From Clostridiaceae bacterium (GTDB lineage: Bacteria > Bacillota > Clostridia > Lachnospirales > Lachnospiraceae): a DNA stretch of 64,000 bases. Of this stretch, positions 24,412 to 37,944 are shown piece by piece. Where the stretch lies: NCBI GenBank assembly GCA_910574345.1, contig CAJSZV010000007.1:124001-188000 (forward strand), in the 5' to 3' direction. How positions within the stretch are numbered: position 1 is the stretch's first letter; the number at the start of each line of letters is the position of its first letter. The notes beneath the pieces are model-generated. The model was not told the DNA's origin. It saw nothing but the letters and a program-made list of their open reading frames with translations, and searched no databases. The position numbers and the translations under genes were made by a program.

Positions 24412-27111
24412 ATGAATTACGGAAAAAAAGCTACGGAAAAAAAGCTGAAAGAGTCAGCTTCCAATACTCACAGATATGCCAGTAAGCTTTTCCTGGGTTT
24501 CTTCAAGACTCTGCTGCTGTGTATGGTTATGGTCATAGCCGTGGGAACCAGCATTGGAGTCGGTATGATCAAAGGCATCATAGACAGTGCGCCTGAGATC
24601 AATATAGAGAGTATCGTTCCCCAGGGATTTGCCACTACGGTGTATGACAGCGCTGGCAACTTAACGGACACCTTGGTGACCGCCGGTTCCAACCGGGACC
24701 CTGTTACCTATGAGGAACTGCCCCAGGATTTGATTGATGCCTTTGTGGCTATTGAGGATGCCCGGTTCTGGACTCACAACGGCATTGACCCCCGTTCCAT
24801 TGTCCGGGCCGTGAAAGGCGTTCTCACCGGCGATTCTTCCGCCGGAGGCGGCAGCACCCTGACCCAGCAGCTCATTAAGAACAATGTCTTTAACGGGGGG
24901 CGGGAGCAGAGCTTCGGCGAAACTCTGGAACGAAAGTTCCAGGAACAGTACCTGGCCGTGCAGTTAAGCAAGACCATGAGCAAGGAGACAGTACTGACCA
25001 ACTACCTCAACACCATCAACTTGGGCAAGGACTGTCTCGGAGTCAAGGTTGCGGCGCGGCGATATTTTGACAAGGAAGTTTCCGACCTGACTTTATCGGA
25101 ATGCGCCGTCATCGCCGGTATCACCCAGAACCCTTCCCGGCTCAATCCCATCTCCGGCCAGGAGAGAAACGCGGAAAAGCGCAAGGTAATCCTTCAGTAC
25201 ATGTTCGATCAGGGCTACATCACCAAGGAGGAACAGGAGGAAGCTCTGGCTGACGATGTGTACTCCAGAATCCAGACCGTGGACTCTGTCATCGAGACTT
25301 CCATCCCTTACAGCTACTTTACCGACGAGCTGGTGGGACAGGTTCTTGACGCCCTTATGGACAAACTGGGGTACAGCTCCACCCAGGCACACAACCTGCT
25401 CTACAGCGGCGGTCTCCAGATCATAACCACTCAGGACCCTGTACTTCAGGCCATTGTGGACGAGGAGGTAAACAATCCGGAGAACTATAATACGGTAAAA
25501 TATTCCATGGAATACCGCCTGTCCATCACCCACAGCGACGGCACCACCATCCACTATTCCCAGGAGAATCTGAAGGCATGGCACCGTCAGAACGGCAACA
25601 CGGGATTTGACGCTCTTTACGACAGCGAAGACGAAGCCAGGGCTGACGCGGAAAATTATAAGGCGTCCGTGCTCCAGGAAGGAGATACGGTCATCGGAGA
25701 AAACGTCACCATGACTTTACAGCCCCAGGTATCCTTTGTCCTTATGGACCAGGCCACAGGCCAGGTAAAGGCCATAAGCGGCGGGCGGGGCCCAAAGACC
25801 GCCAGCCTTACGCTGAACCGGGCCACAGGCGTGCCCAGGCAGCCCGGCTCCACCTTCAAGGTTATCACCGCATTCGCGCCGGCCATTGACACCAGAGGCG
25901 CCACCCTGGGAACGGTTTACTATGACGCGCCCTACACCATCGGCACCAAGACCTTCCGCAACTGGTACTCCAGCGGGTATCAGGGCTATTCCAGTATTCG
26001 GGAAGGCATTATCTACTCCATGAATATCGTGGCGGTCCGCTGTCTCATGGAGACCGTGTCCCCACAGCTGGGAGTGGAATATGCCAAGAATTTCGGCATC
26101 ACCACCCTGACGGATACGGACTACAACCCGTCCACTGCCCTTGGAGGTCTGACCGAAGGCGTCACCAACCTGGAATTAACAGCCGCTTACGCTTCCATCG
26201 CCAACAACGGCGTGTACACCAAACCTATTTTCTTTACCCAGATCCTGGACCGCAACGGCAAAGTGCTGATCAGCATGGAACCGGAGACCCACAGGGTGTT
26301 AAAGGATTCCACCGCATTCCTTCTCACTGACGCTATGTCCGAATCCATGATCAGCAACCGGAAGTTTTCAAGAGCCGGCTCCGGCCCCTCTTCCACCAGC
26401 ACCAGAGCCAAGGTTTCCGGCATGTCCTGCGCAGGCAAGAGCGGTACTACCACCAGCAACAATGATGTGTGGTTTGTAGGCTACACGCCTTACTACACGG
26501 CCGGCGTGTGGGCCGGATACGACCGGCACCAGAAACTGGTCCAGGGAGCCGAGACCTCCTTCCACAAGGACATCTGGAGAAATATCATGACCAGAGTCCA
26601 TGAAGGACTTGCCGACCCCGGCTTTACTCCTCCCGACAGCGTAGAGACCGCGCAGATCTGCCGCAAGTCCGGCAAGCTGGCTGTAGCCGGCGTGTGCAGC
26701 GGAGATCCCAGAGGCAATGCGGTCTATACCGAATACTTTGCAAAAGGAACCGTGCCCACAGAGGTGTGCAACAATCACGTATCGGCGACAGTCTGTGCGG
26801 AGTCCGGCATGCTTCCCACAGAATTCTGCCCGGAGAAGCGGACGGGAGTCTTTCTGTCCATTCCTGCAGGAGAGTCAGGGGAGACCGATGATTCCGTATT
26901 CTCCCTTCCCGGAACGTGTACCATCCACTCAGAATCTTCCATGATTCTGGATCCTAATACGGAGGAAAGTCCCTCCTATCCTATAGGGCCGGCTTATGGT
27001 CCCGGATATGTGTCGCCGCCCTCTGTAACCCCATCAGGGGATTCAGCATCAGCACCCACTGTACCGGCGCCTCCGTCTTCCGTGCAGTATATAAATCCCT
27101 ATGGACATTGA
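24412..27111 (+). CDS. Class A penicillin-binding protein (glycosyltransferase-transpeptidase)
   Basis: 899 residues from the ATG at 24412. A short cytoplasmic segment and one TM helix (about 27-55) anchor it. The GT51 domain has EDARFWTHNGID near residue 113 and GGSTLTQQLIKN near 145. The transpeptidase domain has the catalytic SxxK in PGSTFKV near 480, SMN near 537 and KSGTT near 677. It polymerises and crosslinks peptidoglycan outside the membrane. The last ~90 residues are Pro/Ser/Gly-rich and low complexity, and six or more Cys in the region before them (for example QICRKSGKL, CNNHVSATVCAESG) are typical of Clostridia PBP1a-type tails. Confidence 0.95.
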   Translation: MNYGKKATEKKLKESASNTHRYASKLFLGFFKTLLLCMVMVIAVGTSIGVGMIKGIIDSAPEINIESIVPQGFATTVYDSAGNLTDTLVTAGSNRDPVTYEELPQDLIDAFVAIEDARFWTHNGIDPRSIVRAVKGVLTGDSSAGGGSTLTQQLIKNNVFNGGREQSFGETLERKFQEQYLAVQLSKTMSKETVLTNYLNTINLGKDCLGVKVAARRYFDKEVSDLTLSECAVIAGITQNPSRLNPISGQERNAEKRKVILQYMFDQGYITKEEQEEALADDVYSRIQTVDSVIETSIPYSYFTDELVGQVLDALMDKLGYSSTQAHNLLYSGGLQIITTQDPVLQAIVDEEVNNPENYNTVKYSMEYRLSITHSDGTTIHYSQENLKAWHRQNGNTGFDALYDSEDEARADAENYKASVLQEGDTVIGENVTMTLQPQVSFVLMDQATGQVKAISGGRGPKTASLTLNRATGVPRQPGSTFKVITAFAPAIDTRGATLGTVYYDAPYTIGTKTFRNWYSSGYQGYSSIREGIIYSMNIVAVRCLMETVSPQLGVEYAKNFGITTLTDTDYNPSTALGGLTEGVTNLELTAAYASIANNGVYTKPIFFTQILDRNGKVLISMEPETHRVLKDSTAFLLTDAMSESMISNRKFSRAGSGPSSTSTRAKVSGMSCAGKSGTTTSNNDVWFVGYTPYYTAGVWAGYDRHQKLVQGAETSFHKDIWRNIMTRVHEGLADPGFTPPDSVETAQICRKSGKLAVAGVCSGDPRGNAVYTEYFAKGTVPTEVCNNHVSATVCAESGMLPTEFCPEKRTGVFLSIPAGESGETDDSVFSLPGTCTIHSESSMILDPNTEESPSYPIGPAYGPGYVSPPSVTPSGDSASAPTVPAPPSSVQYINPYGH

Positions 27112-27115
27112 AGAT

Positions 27116-27160
27116 CAAAAAATAAGAGCGGACCTTCAGGTTTTTCCTGAGTCCGCTCTC
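27116..27160 (-). terminator. Hairpin terminator between convergent PBP and spoVAE genes
   Basis: AGAGCGGAC (27125-27133) pairs with GTCCGCTCT (27151-27159), and an inner TTCAGG/CCTGAG pair extends the stem. On the minus strand it is followed by TATTTTTTG, so it should end spoVAE transcription; it may also slow plus-strand polymerase leaving the PBP gene. Confidence 0.75.
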
Positions 27161-27177
27161 ACCCTATGGTGAAACTT

Positions 27178-27534
27178 CTATCCTTTCATCTTCGGCTTGA
27201 ATATCTGGGCTCCCAGATATCCGAACACCAGAGCGCCGCAGATTCCCGCTGCGCCTGCCGTAAAGCCGCCTTTAAAAACACCTAAGAATCCATCACTTCC
27301 AATTCCTTCCTTAACCCCTTTCCACAGGGTATTGCCAAATCCCAGAAGAGGAACCGTGGCTCCTGCTCCCGCCCATTTGGCAAAGGGCTCATAAATCCCT
27401 AAGGCTCCCAGAATACTTCCCGAAATCACCAGGGTTACCATGACTCTTCCCGGCATCATCCTGGTCTTATCCAAAAGGATCTGAGCCAGACCGCATATAA
27501 TGCCTCCTATTATGAACGCTTTCACATAATCCAC
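27178..27534 (-). CDS. spoVAE: Stage V sporulation protein AE
   Basis: 118 residues, nearly all hydrophobic, with about four membrane segments and the conserved stretch LLDKTRMMPGRVMV near residue 22. It starts at a GTG with GGAGAG upstream. SpoVA proteins form the inner-spore-membrane channel that loads dipicolinate-Ca into the forespore and releases it in germination. It lies 18 nt behind spoVAD. Expression would be expected in the forespore under sigma-G, but no promoter could be assigned. Confidence 0.92.
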   Translation of the reverse strand: MDYVKAFIIGGIICGLAQILLDKTRMMPGRVMVTLVISGSILGALGIYEPFAKWAGAGATVPLLGFGNTLWKGVKEGIGSDGFLGVFKGGFTAGAAGICGALVFGYLGAQIFKPKMKG

Positions 27535-27552
27535 GTCTTCACACTCTCCTTC

Positions 27553-28566
27553 CTACTGACAAGTCTCAAGCACAACGCCATGGGCAATACCCGGAATACT
27601 CTGTCCCTCGTTAAAGCTCACAGTGGACAGAAGGGCTCCCGTAGGAAGAAAAAGAACCCTCTTCCACTCCCCTGACCGTATCCTTGGAAGGATCAATGCA
27701 CATAGAGTCACAGCCGCGCAGCCGCAGCCGCTTCCTCCGGCATGGGTGTCCTGTTTCTCCTTCTCATAGATCTCGATTCCGCAGTCCATATGGACAGATT
27801 CCAGGCTGCTTCCGGACTGCTTCATCATATCAAGAAGGATCTTGCTTCCCACTTCTCCCAAATCTCCGGTGATGATCTTGTCATAGTAAGTCTCATCTAC
27901 CCCAAAATCTTCAAAATTCTGTTTGATGGTGTGAAAAGCCGCCGGCGCCATGGCCGCGCCCATATTCATGGAATCCCGGCTTCCGAAATCCACGATTTTC
28001 CCGGGAGTAATGCCGGTGATTTTTGCGATTCCTTTGCCGCCTCCTTTTGCCAGCACCACAGCTCCTGCCCCGGTTACTGTCCAGGTGGCAGAAAAGGGCC
28101 GCTGATTACCGTAAGCCAGGGGAAACCGAAACTGTTTCTCCGCCGTGGCAAAATGACTGGATGCCACGGCAAGGACCTTATCTCCATATCCGCCATGAAC
28201 CGTCATAGCGCCCAGGCAAAGGGCCTCCGCCATAGTAGAACAGGCTCCGTACAGACCGAACAGGGGAATCTCCATATCCACAGTTCCAAAGGATGTGGCG
28301 ATCAGCTGTCCCAACAGATCCCCGGCAAAAAGATAGCGGATCTCCTGACGGCGGATTCCTCCCTTCTCCAGGGCCAGATCCGATGCCTGCTTCTGCATGG
28401 CGCTTTCCGCCTGCTCCCAAGTCTCCGTGCCGAACATCTCATCCTGCTCTACCACGTCAATCAGTTTTCCCAAAGGCCCTTCGCCTTCCTTTTTCCCGGC
28501 TACAGAAGCGAAACTGGCCACAATGGGCGGAGTCTCGAACTCAATACTGGATTTTCCTTTCTGCAT
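27553..28566 (-). CDS. spoVAD: Stage V sporulation protein AD
   Basis: 337 residues with the thiolase-like SpoVAD fold: GLYGACSTMAEAL near residue 120, ASSHFATAEKQFRFPLAYG near 150, DFGSRDSMNMGAAMAPAA near 210 and HAGGSGCGCAAV near 288. SpoVAD binds dipicolinate directly and delivers it to the SpoVA channel. It is normally third in spoVA operons, after spoVAC; here spoVAC is absent and a sensor kinase gene precedes it. Confidence 0.95.
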   Translation of the reverse strand: MQKGKSSIEFETPPIVASFASVAGKKEGEGPLGKLIDVVEQDEMFGTETWEQAESAMQKQASDLALEKGGIRRQEIRYLFAGDLLGQLIATSFGTVDMEIPLFGLYGACSTMAEALCLGAMTVHGGYGDKVLAVASSHFATAEKQFRFPLAYGNQRPFSATWTVTGAGAVVLAKGGGKGIAKITGITPGKIVDFGSRDSMNMGAAMAPAAFHTIKQNFEDFGVDETYYDKIITGDLGEVGSKILLDMMKQSGSSLESVHMDCGIEIYEKEKQDTHAGGSGCGCAAVTLCALILPRIRSGEWKRVLFLPTGALLSTVSFNEGQSIPGIAHGVVLETCQ

Positions 28567-28644
28567 ATTCTTCTCTCTGCTCCTTTTGCTTTGTTTTCAC
28601 TGTTACTATCTCCAAAGCAAAGACAGAATATGCAAAAGCTGCGG

Positions 28645-32574
<3,930 letters not shown>

Positions 32575-32581
32575 CTCATCC

Positions 32582-34036
32582 CTACTTGCCTGCTGCTGTT
32601 TTCAGTGCGTCACAAAAAGATTGATACCATGCTTCAAAAGCTTCCTCCGTCACATAGTCTTTGGAGGCTTCTTCCAGGCTTTTGCCCTGTTCCATGGCAG
32701 TTATAATCTCCCCTCGGTCCTCCGCTGCCTGATCCGCCAGATGATACTCCAAAACCTTTCTTGCCCCGGAACCGCCTGCAAAGCTCTTGTTGGTGTACAG
32801 CGTCAGGCCGTCCATCTCCTGGAATATGGTGGTGAGACAGTCATAGGTCTTGGGAGCCACGGTCAGTTCCTCGGCTTCAATGACCTGCTTTAGTTTCTCT
32901 GTGCTGTTGGCTTCCTTTAACACCGGCAGATAACCGGACACACATCCAAACTGCAGGTTGTTTTCTGCCTGAGTAAACCATTTCAAAAATTCCACTGCCG
33001 CATACTCATGCTTTTCATCGGACTTGCTGACCACCATCCCTGCGCCCTGCTGGACGGCATAAGAGCGGCCGCCCTCAAACACAGGCGCCGTCATCACAAT
33101 ATAATCAATGGCATAGCTCTTGTCGTCCAGTTCCACCTGATTGGGAAAATACATGGCGGAAGACGTGGAACCTGTATAAGCCAGAATCTCTCCTGTCTTC
33201 ACATCGTCGGACCGAAAGGAACCGTAAGCGCCGAAATATCCCTTAACCATGGGCACATAATAATTCTCCCACAGACGGTGCAGTTCTTCCCTGGGCACAT
33301 TGAGAGTCACCTGACCGTTCTCCACCTGAAAAATCTCCACTCCCAGCTGCTCCATGCCGATGATAAAATAGTTGGCCACTGCATCCCGGCCATAGAATGC
33401 CTTTCCGTCTCCGGCCACCTCCGGAGTCTGACTGTCGGTCCACTCATAATAGGCTTTCGCGGCGGCGGTAACGCCCTCCATGGTCTTTAAGTCTTCAAGG
33501 GTTGTGCCTGTGGCCTCTGCAAAAGGTTCCCAGTCAGTCTTGTTAATCATCATAATCTCTGTGGATTTGGCTGTGGGAAAGATCCGCAGACTGCCGTCAG
33601 AAGCGATCCTGCCCTCCTCTATATAAGAGTCCACAAAGGGTTCCAGTTCTTCCTTGCTGAGATAATCCGACAGATTGGCCAGGGCTCCTGCCTGTTCGAT
33701 CTCATAGGCTGTATCTGCATAGGAAGAAAAGATATCGGGCATGGGATCGGCCCCAACCTTGCCTTCTATGGAATCCCTCACTGCAGACTCAAGATCCGAT
33801 ACGGAACCCTGGCTGTAGCTCTGCACATAGATCCCCTTCTCTCTTCCTTCGGTATCGTTAAATTCCTCCACCAGAGAGTCGAACGCGGCCTGTTGGGAAC
33901 CATTATAATAATGCCACACGGTCAGGGAAACCGGATTGTCCGGATCCAATGGAGTCTTTTTCCCGCACCCTGCCAAAGCCAGTGCCAAAACTGCCGCTGA
34001 CCATAAATAATAAATTCGTTTCTTACTTGTCTTCAT
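32582..34036 (-). CDS. Extracellular solute-binding lipoprotein (family 1)
   Basis: 484 residues. The signal peptide ends in lipobox LALAGC (Cys at 24). The mature part is a periplasmic-binding-protein fold of the sugar-binding family: LTVWHYYNGSQQAAF near residue 40, IFPTAKSTEIMMINK near 155 and YAAVEFLKWFTQAE near 345. No ABC permease or ATPase gene is adjacent; the neighbour 7 nt downstream is the hybrid kinase. That suggests a ligand-sensing co-receptor rather than a transport component, with a carbohydrate the likeliest ligand. AGGGAGG precedes the ATG. Confidence 0.88.
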   Translation of the reverse strand: MKTSKKRIYYLWSAAVLALALAGCGKKTPLDPDNPVSLTVWHYYNGSQQAAFDSLVEEFNDTEGREKGIYVQSYSQGSVSDLESAVRDSIEGKVGADPMPDIFSSYADTAYEIEQAGALANLSDYLSKEELEPFVDSYIEEGRIASDGSLRIFPTAKSTEIMMINKTDWEPFAEATGTTLEDLKTMEGVTAAAKAYYEWTDSQTPEVAGDGKAFYGRDAVANYFIIGMEQLGVEIFQVENGQVTLNVPREELHRLWENYYVPMVKGYFGAYGSFRSDDVKTGEILAYTGSTSSAMYFPNQVELDDKSYAIDYIVMTAPVFEGGRSYAVQQGAGMVVSKSDEKHEYAAVEFLKWFTQAENNLQFGCVSGYLPVLKEANSTEKLKQVIEAEELTVAPKTYDCLTTIFQEMDGLTLYTNKSFAGGSGARKVLEYHLADQAAEDRGEIITAMEQGKSLEEASKDYVTEEAFEAWYQSFCDALKTAAGK

Positions 34037-34134
34037 ATGCTGTCCCTCCCTTTTGCGCTTCTTTCTTATTTTAATATCTATTCTAGCATAGGAAATTTAT
34101 ATTTTCAACCAAGACCTGCCCTGTCATCAAGGCA

Positions 34135-34162
34135 CATAAGATATACTTATGTCTACTATAAT
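34135..34162 (+). promoter_or_regulatory. Candidate purA promoter with palindrome
   Basis: CATAAG-ATATA-CTTATG (34135-34151) is a perfect inverted repeat, and TATAAT (34157-34162) follows six bases later. A -35 box cannot be placed because the palindrome occupies that stretch, so an activator or repressor site is possible. The leader to the purA ATG is then about 95 nt. Confidence 0.4.
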
Positions 34163-34262
34163 TAATATTGATTTTACTTATGACACTTTTCCATGTATGC
34201 TAATAGTGTTGTGTTTGTTCCCAATTGCAAGACAAAGGATTTCCAAAGGAGGATTTGGACAA

Positions 34263-35540
34263 ATGGTAAGAGCAATCGTAGGCGCCAACTGGGGCGATGA
34301 GGGGAAAGGGAAAATTACGGATATGCTGGCAAAGGAATCTGACATTGTCATCCGCTTCCAGGGCGGCAGCAATGCAGGCCATACAATTATCAACAACTAC
34401 GGCAAATTCGCCCTCCATCTGCTTCCGTCCGGCGTATTTTATGGACATACCACCAGTATTATCGGCAACGGAGTGGCACTGAATATCCCCTATCTGTTCA
34501 ATGAGATCAAGTCTATCACGGACAAGGGCGTGCCTGCTCCCAGAATTCTGGTGTCCGACAGGGCCCAGATCATGATGCCTTACCATGTGCTCTTTGATGC
34601 ATATGAGGAGGAGCGCTTAGGCGGCAAGTCCTTCGGCTCCACCAAATCAGGCATCGCTCCCTTCTATTCCGATAAATACGCAAAGATCGGGTTCCAGGTC
34701 AGTGAATTATTCGACGAGGAAACCTTGAAAGAGAAAGTGGCAAGAGTCTGCGAGATGAAAAATATTCTCTTGGAGCATCTCTACCACAAGCCGGCCATTG
34801 ATCCCGAAGAGCTGTTTAAGACTCTGCTTGAATACCGCGATATGGTAAAGCCCTATGTCTGCGATGTGTCCAAATTCCTCTATGATGCCATCAGGGAAGG
34901 CAAGAATATTCTTCTGGAGGGACAATTAGGCTCCTTAAAGGACCCGGATCACGGTATCTATCCCATGGTAACTTCCTCCTCCACCCTGGCTGCCTATGGA
35001 GCCATCGGCGCAGGGATTCCGCCCTATGAGATCAAGAACATTACCGCCGTGGTAAAGGCCTACTCAAGCGCCGTGGGCGCAGGTGCATTCGTCAGCGAGA
35101 TCTTCGGCGAGGAGGCTGACAAGCTGAGAAAGAGAGGCGGCGACGGCGGAGAATTCGGCGCTACCACCGGACGTCCAAGACGTATGGGATGGTTTGATGC
35201 AGTGGCCACCCGCTACGGCTGCCGGATTCAGGGTGCCACGGAAGTGGCGCTTACGGTTCTGGATGTTCTGGGATATTTAGACGAGCTGCCTGTCTGTGTG
35301 GGATATGATATTGACGGTCAGGTGACAAGGGATTTCCCGACTACAGTTCAGCTTGAGAAGGCCAAACCGGTATACGAAAAGCTTCCGGGATGGAAATGTG
35401 ATATCAGGGGAATCAGGAAATACGTGGAGCTTCCCAAAGAATGCCGGGACTATGTGGAGTTTATTGAGAAGGAGATTGGTGTAAGAATCACCATGGTCTC
35501 TAACGGACCCGGAAGGGATGAGATTATTTACCGTGACTGA
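34263..35540 (+). CDS. purA: Adenylosuccinate synthetase
   Basis: 425 residues from the ATG at 34263, with AAAGGAGG 9 nt upstream; the open frame before it is ignored. The P-loop start VGANWGDEGKGKITD and the IMP-binding loop QGGSNAGHTI are diagnostic, as are GSTKSGIAPFYSDKYAK and TGRPRRMGWFD. It joins IMP and aspartate using GTP, the first step from IMP to AMP. It stands alone here, divergent from the solute-binding gene. Confidence 0.97.
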   Translation: MVRAIVGANWGDEGKGKITDMLAKESDIVIRFQGGSNAGHTIINNYGKFALHLLPSGVFYGHTTSIIGNGVALNIPYLFNEIKSITDKGVPAPRILVSDRAQIMMPYHVLFDAYEEERLGGKSFGSTKSGIAPFYSDKYAKIGFQVSELFDEETLKEKVARVCEMKNILLEHLYHKPAIDPEELFKTLLEYRDMVKPYVCDVSKFLYDAIREGKNILLEGQLGSLKDPDHGIYPMVTSSSTLAAYGAIGAGIPPYEIKNITAVVKAYSSAVGAGAFVSEIFGEEADKLRKRGGDGGEFGATTGRPRRMGWFDAVATRYGCRIQGATEVALTVLDVLGYLDELPVCVGYDIDGQVTRDFPTTVQLEKAKPVYEKLPGWKCDIRGIRKYVELPKECRDYVEFIEKEIGVRITMVSNGPGRDEIIYRD

Positions 35541-35612
35541 TTAAAAATGTTTTCGGAAAGGCTGTCGGGACATAGACAGCCTTTCCCTTTGGCATATCAA
35601 GTATGTTATTTC

Positions 35613-36467
35613 TTACTTTCTGATCTGCTGCAGAACCCATTCCATATCCCCGTCTATGCATATAGACTGCCCTGCAATCTCCTTCGGGCAGACTGCCTCC
35701 CCGTTATTCACGCAAGAGTACACCGCCTCCGGATTCGCCGCCGTCATTTGCCAGAAGGGATACTTGATAATCCCCGGCGTATTATATCCAACCCCAAGTT
35801 CTAAAAACAGAATCCGCAGATTTTTCCTGGTGCGTATAAAATCCCTGTATCTCTCCGCCGCCAGATGCCACCCTTCATCCTCCACAAATCTGCCGTCCGA
35901 ACGCAGGTTCATGGTCAATGGTCTTTTGCAGCGGGGGCAGACTGGCAGAAGTTCGGAGGGAATTCTCATGCTTTTCTGTCTCTCCATCATTTTGCGTACC
36001 ATATCCTCATTTTCAAAAGTTTCCTGGCAGCAAGGTTCGCTGCATTGGAATAAACCATAATCCCCCTGGGTATAAAACAATCTTTTCTTGTCAAATCCCG
36101 CTTTCTGGAAACAGTGGTCCACATTGGTGGTAATCACAAAATAATCCTTATCCTTCACAAGCTGCAAAAGCCTGTCGTATACGGGTTTTGGCGCATCCAT
36201 ATATCGGTTGATATAGATATAACGGCTCCAGTACGCCCAATGCTCTTCCATGGCGGGATAGGGGTAAAATCCTCCCGAATACATATCGTGAAACCCATAC
36301 TTTTCTTCAAAGTCTGAAAAATAGCGCTTAAATCTCTCTCCGGTATATACAAAACCTGCAGCAGCAGAAAGGCCTGCGCCGGCTCCGACAACCACCGCAT
36401 CCGCCTGTGCAAGTTCTTTTTTCAATTTTTCAATCTGCTCCAAGCAGTTTTCTGTAGATTGCTTCAT
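35613..36467 (-). CDS. Sirtuin of the macrodomain-associated (SirTM-like) type
   Basis: 284 residues from the ATG at 36467 (GAGGTGG just upstream). The NAD-binding motif is GAGAGLSAAAGF, not the GAGIS.(E/A)SGI of classical deacetylases; YSGGFYPYPAMEEHWAYWS and ITTNVDHCFQKAGF follow, the latter with the catalytic-site Asn-Val-Asp-His. Zinc ligands are plausible in CSEPCC and CPRCKR. SirTM relatives act as protein ADP-ribosyltransferases together with macrodomain, GcvH-L and LplA2 proteins; none of those is next to it here. The partner overlapping its start (36464-37087) is a flavin/ferredoxin protein. Confidence 0.78.
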   Translation of the reverse strand: MKQSTENCLEQIEKLKKELAQADAVVVGAGAGLSAAAGFVYTGERFKRYFSDFEEKYGFHDMYSGGFYPYPAMEEHWAYWSRYIYINRYMDAPKPVYDRLLQLVKDKDYFVITTNVDHCFQKAGFDKKRLFYTQGDYGLFQCSEPCCQETFENEDMVRKMMERQKSMRIPSELLPVCPRCKRPLTMNLRSDGRFVEDEGWHLAAERYRDFIRTRKNLRILFLELGVGYNTPGIIKYPFWQMTAANPEAVYSCVNNGEAVCPKEIAGQSICIDGDMEWVLQQIRK

Positions 36468-37087
36468 TTCCCACCTCGTTTCTGAACTGCCTTTACAGGA
36501 CAACTTTCATAACAGCTTCCGCAGTGCAGGCAGTGTTCCTGCTGGATATAATAGGGTTTTCCCTGGTGTATGCACCTCTGAGGGCAGTTTTTTTGGCATT
36601 TTCCGCAGCCGATGCAGTTATGGGCAATGAAATACCCTTTTTCCGAAATCTTCCCCGCCCCAAGACTATAACTTTCCCGGAAAATTGGATTTACACCGAG
36701 ATGAAAATATTCCATTTCGCCATGTTTCACCTCAAAGATAATCCCGATTTTTCGGGTGTCTCCCGGATAAACATTTGCCAGATAGGGCTGTTCGGAAAAG
36801 ATCGTGTCAATCTTTTCTTTCTGCTCCGACTCAGGGGCAGGCACAGCTTTTGCGGACAGCCGTATCATTTCCTTGAAGCGTGTATAAGCCAGTATCTGAA
36901 CCTTTCCGTTTCCAAGGAGTTCATGGCAGAAATTTTTTCCTCTCGCAGTAAAAAAGTAAAAGCTGTCTTTATCAAAATGAATCGCACTGATACACCGAAT
37001 CTGCGGATTGCCCTGACCGTCAATTGTTGCAAAAGATAAAACACCTACAAGCTTTAATTTTTCCAGACAAGTTATTGCATCCATCAA
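36464..37087 (-). CDS. Pyridoxamine 5'-phosphate oxidase-like flavoprotein fused to a 2[4Fe-4S] ferredoxin domain
   Basis: 207 residues. Residues ~1-135 form a split-barrel flavin domain (VGVLSFATIDGQGNPQIR, FYFFTARGKNF). The C-terminal ~60 residues hold two 4Fe-4S motifs, CIGCGKCQKNCP and CLHCGSCYESCP. Such fusions are small redox proteins that probably bind FMN and pass electrons through the clusters; the partner is unknown. It overlaps the sirtuin start by 4 nt (ATGA), so the two are translationally coupled. Confidence 0.85.
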   Translation of the reverse strand: MMDAITCLEKLKLVGVLSFATIDGQGNPQIRCISAIHFDKDSFYFFTARGKNFCHELLGNGKVQILAYTRFKEMIRLSAKAVPAPESEQKEKIDTIFSEQPYLANVYPGDTRKIGIIFEVKHGEMEYFHLGVNPIFRESYSLGAGKISEKGYFIAHNCIGCGKCQKNCPQRCIHQGKPYYIQQEHCLHCGSCYESCPVKAVQKRGGK

Positions 37088-37352
37088 TTATCCTCCCGTA
37101 CTCCTTATTTTAAATCCTTACTTTCTGAACAGACCGCTGTCCTCTGTGATTCTTATTATAAGAATTTTTTTCTCTCCCGCAAGTACGCACTTTTTTATAA
37201 CCCAGGTTACTTTTTGGTAACTTTTGCAGATTTGCAGGCCGGTCATTGTATTTTAATTGCAGAAAAATCTTGATGGTATCAGCCGGAAAGTTCCGACAGG
37301 CAGCCTGGGGGCCATGGAAGCAGATTGGAAATTGGTTTTGCAAACCGGAAAT

Positions 37353-37838
37353 TTATCTATTTTCCATAATCAATTCTTTGCACTTCCATTCTTCATCAAG
37401 AATACGATATTTTTCTGTTGTATCAAGAACTGCATCTCTAAAACCGATTGATTTATAACAGTAATAAGCTGGAAGATTATTCTCAAAAACACCTAATGAT
37501 ACTTTTTTTGCTCCATATATTTCAAAGGCAAATTTCAGACCCAGCTGGAGCATAGCCTTTCCATGGCCTTTTCCTCTTTTGTGAGAATTTACAATAACAA
37601 ATCCAAAGCGCAATTCATCCAATGATTCATCAGGGTTCCTCAGTGTAAAGAAGCCGACAATTCCTGTTTCATCAAACGCAGTAAACGGCATTAGAGATTC
37701 AACAAAAGAAAATTCTTTTGGGGTTATAGGGTAATTACCGAGTATACCCGCTGTCCATTGGTAAAATGATTTTTCTTCTTGACACCACGATAATACCGTA
37801 TCTGCATCCGAAGCTTTATATGGTCTTATTCTAATCAT
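37353..37838 (-). CDS. GNAT-family N-acetyltransferase (RimJ/RimL-like)
   Basis: 161 residues from the ATG at 37838 (GAGGAAAAATAT upstream). MIRIRPYKASDADTVLSWC is the usual GNAT start; the acetyl-CoA loop is VNSHKRGKGHGKAML, then FGAKKVSLGVFENN-type motif and YKSIGFRDA. It would acetylate an amine on a protein N terminus or small molecule; the substrate is unknown. More AT-rich than its neighbours. The 265-nt gap to 37087 holds nothing I can support. Confidence 0.88.
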   Translation of the reverse strand: MIRIRPYKASDADTVLSWCQEEKSFYQWTAGILGNYPITPKEFSFVESLMPFTAFDETGIVGFFTLRNPDESLDELRFGFVIVNSHKRGKGHGKAMLQLGLKFAFEIYGAKKVSLGVFENNLPAYYCYKSIGFRDAVLDTTEKYRILDEEWKCKELIMENR

Positions 37839-37944
37839 ATATTTTTCCTCGCAAATTCTGATTTGTACAAAATTATACCATAGTTTATACAATTCCAAAA
37901 GCAGAATGTGTATTCGTTATATTCAGGTGAGATATCATGCCTAT

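Noticed and set aside
37110-37343. 77-codon minus-strand frame
   Set aside because: Composition does not look protein-like and there is no ribosome-binding site.
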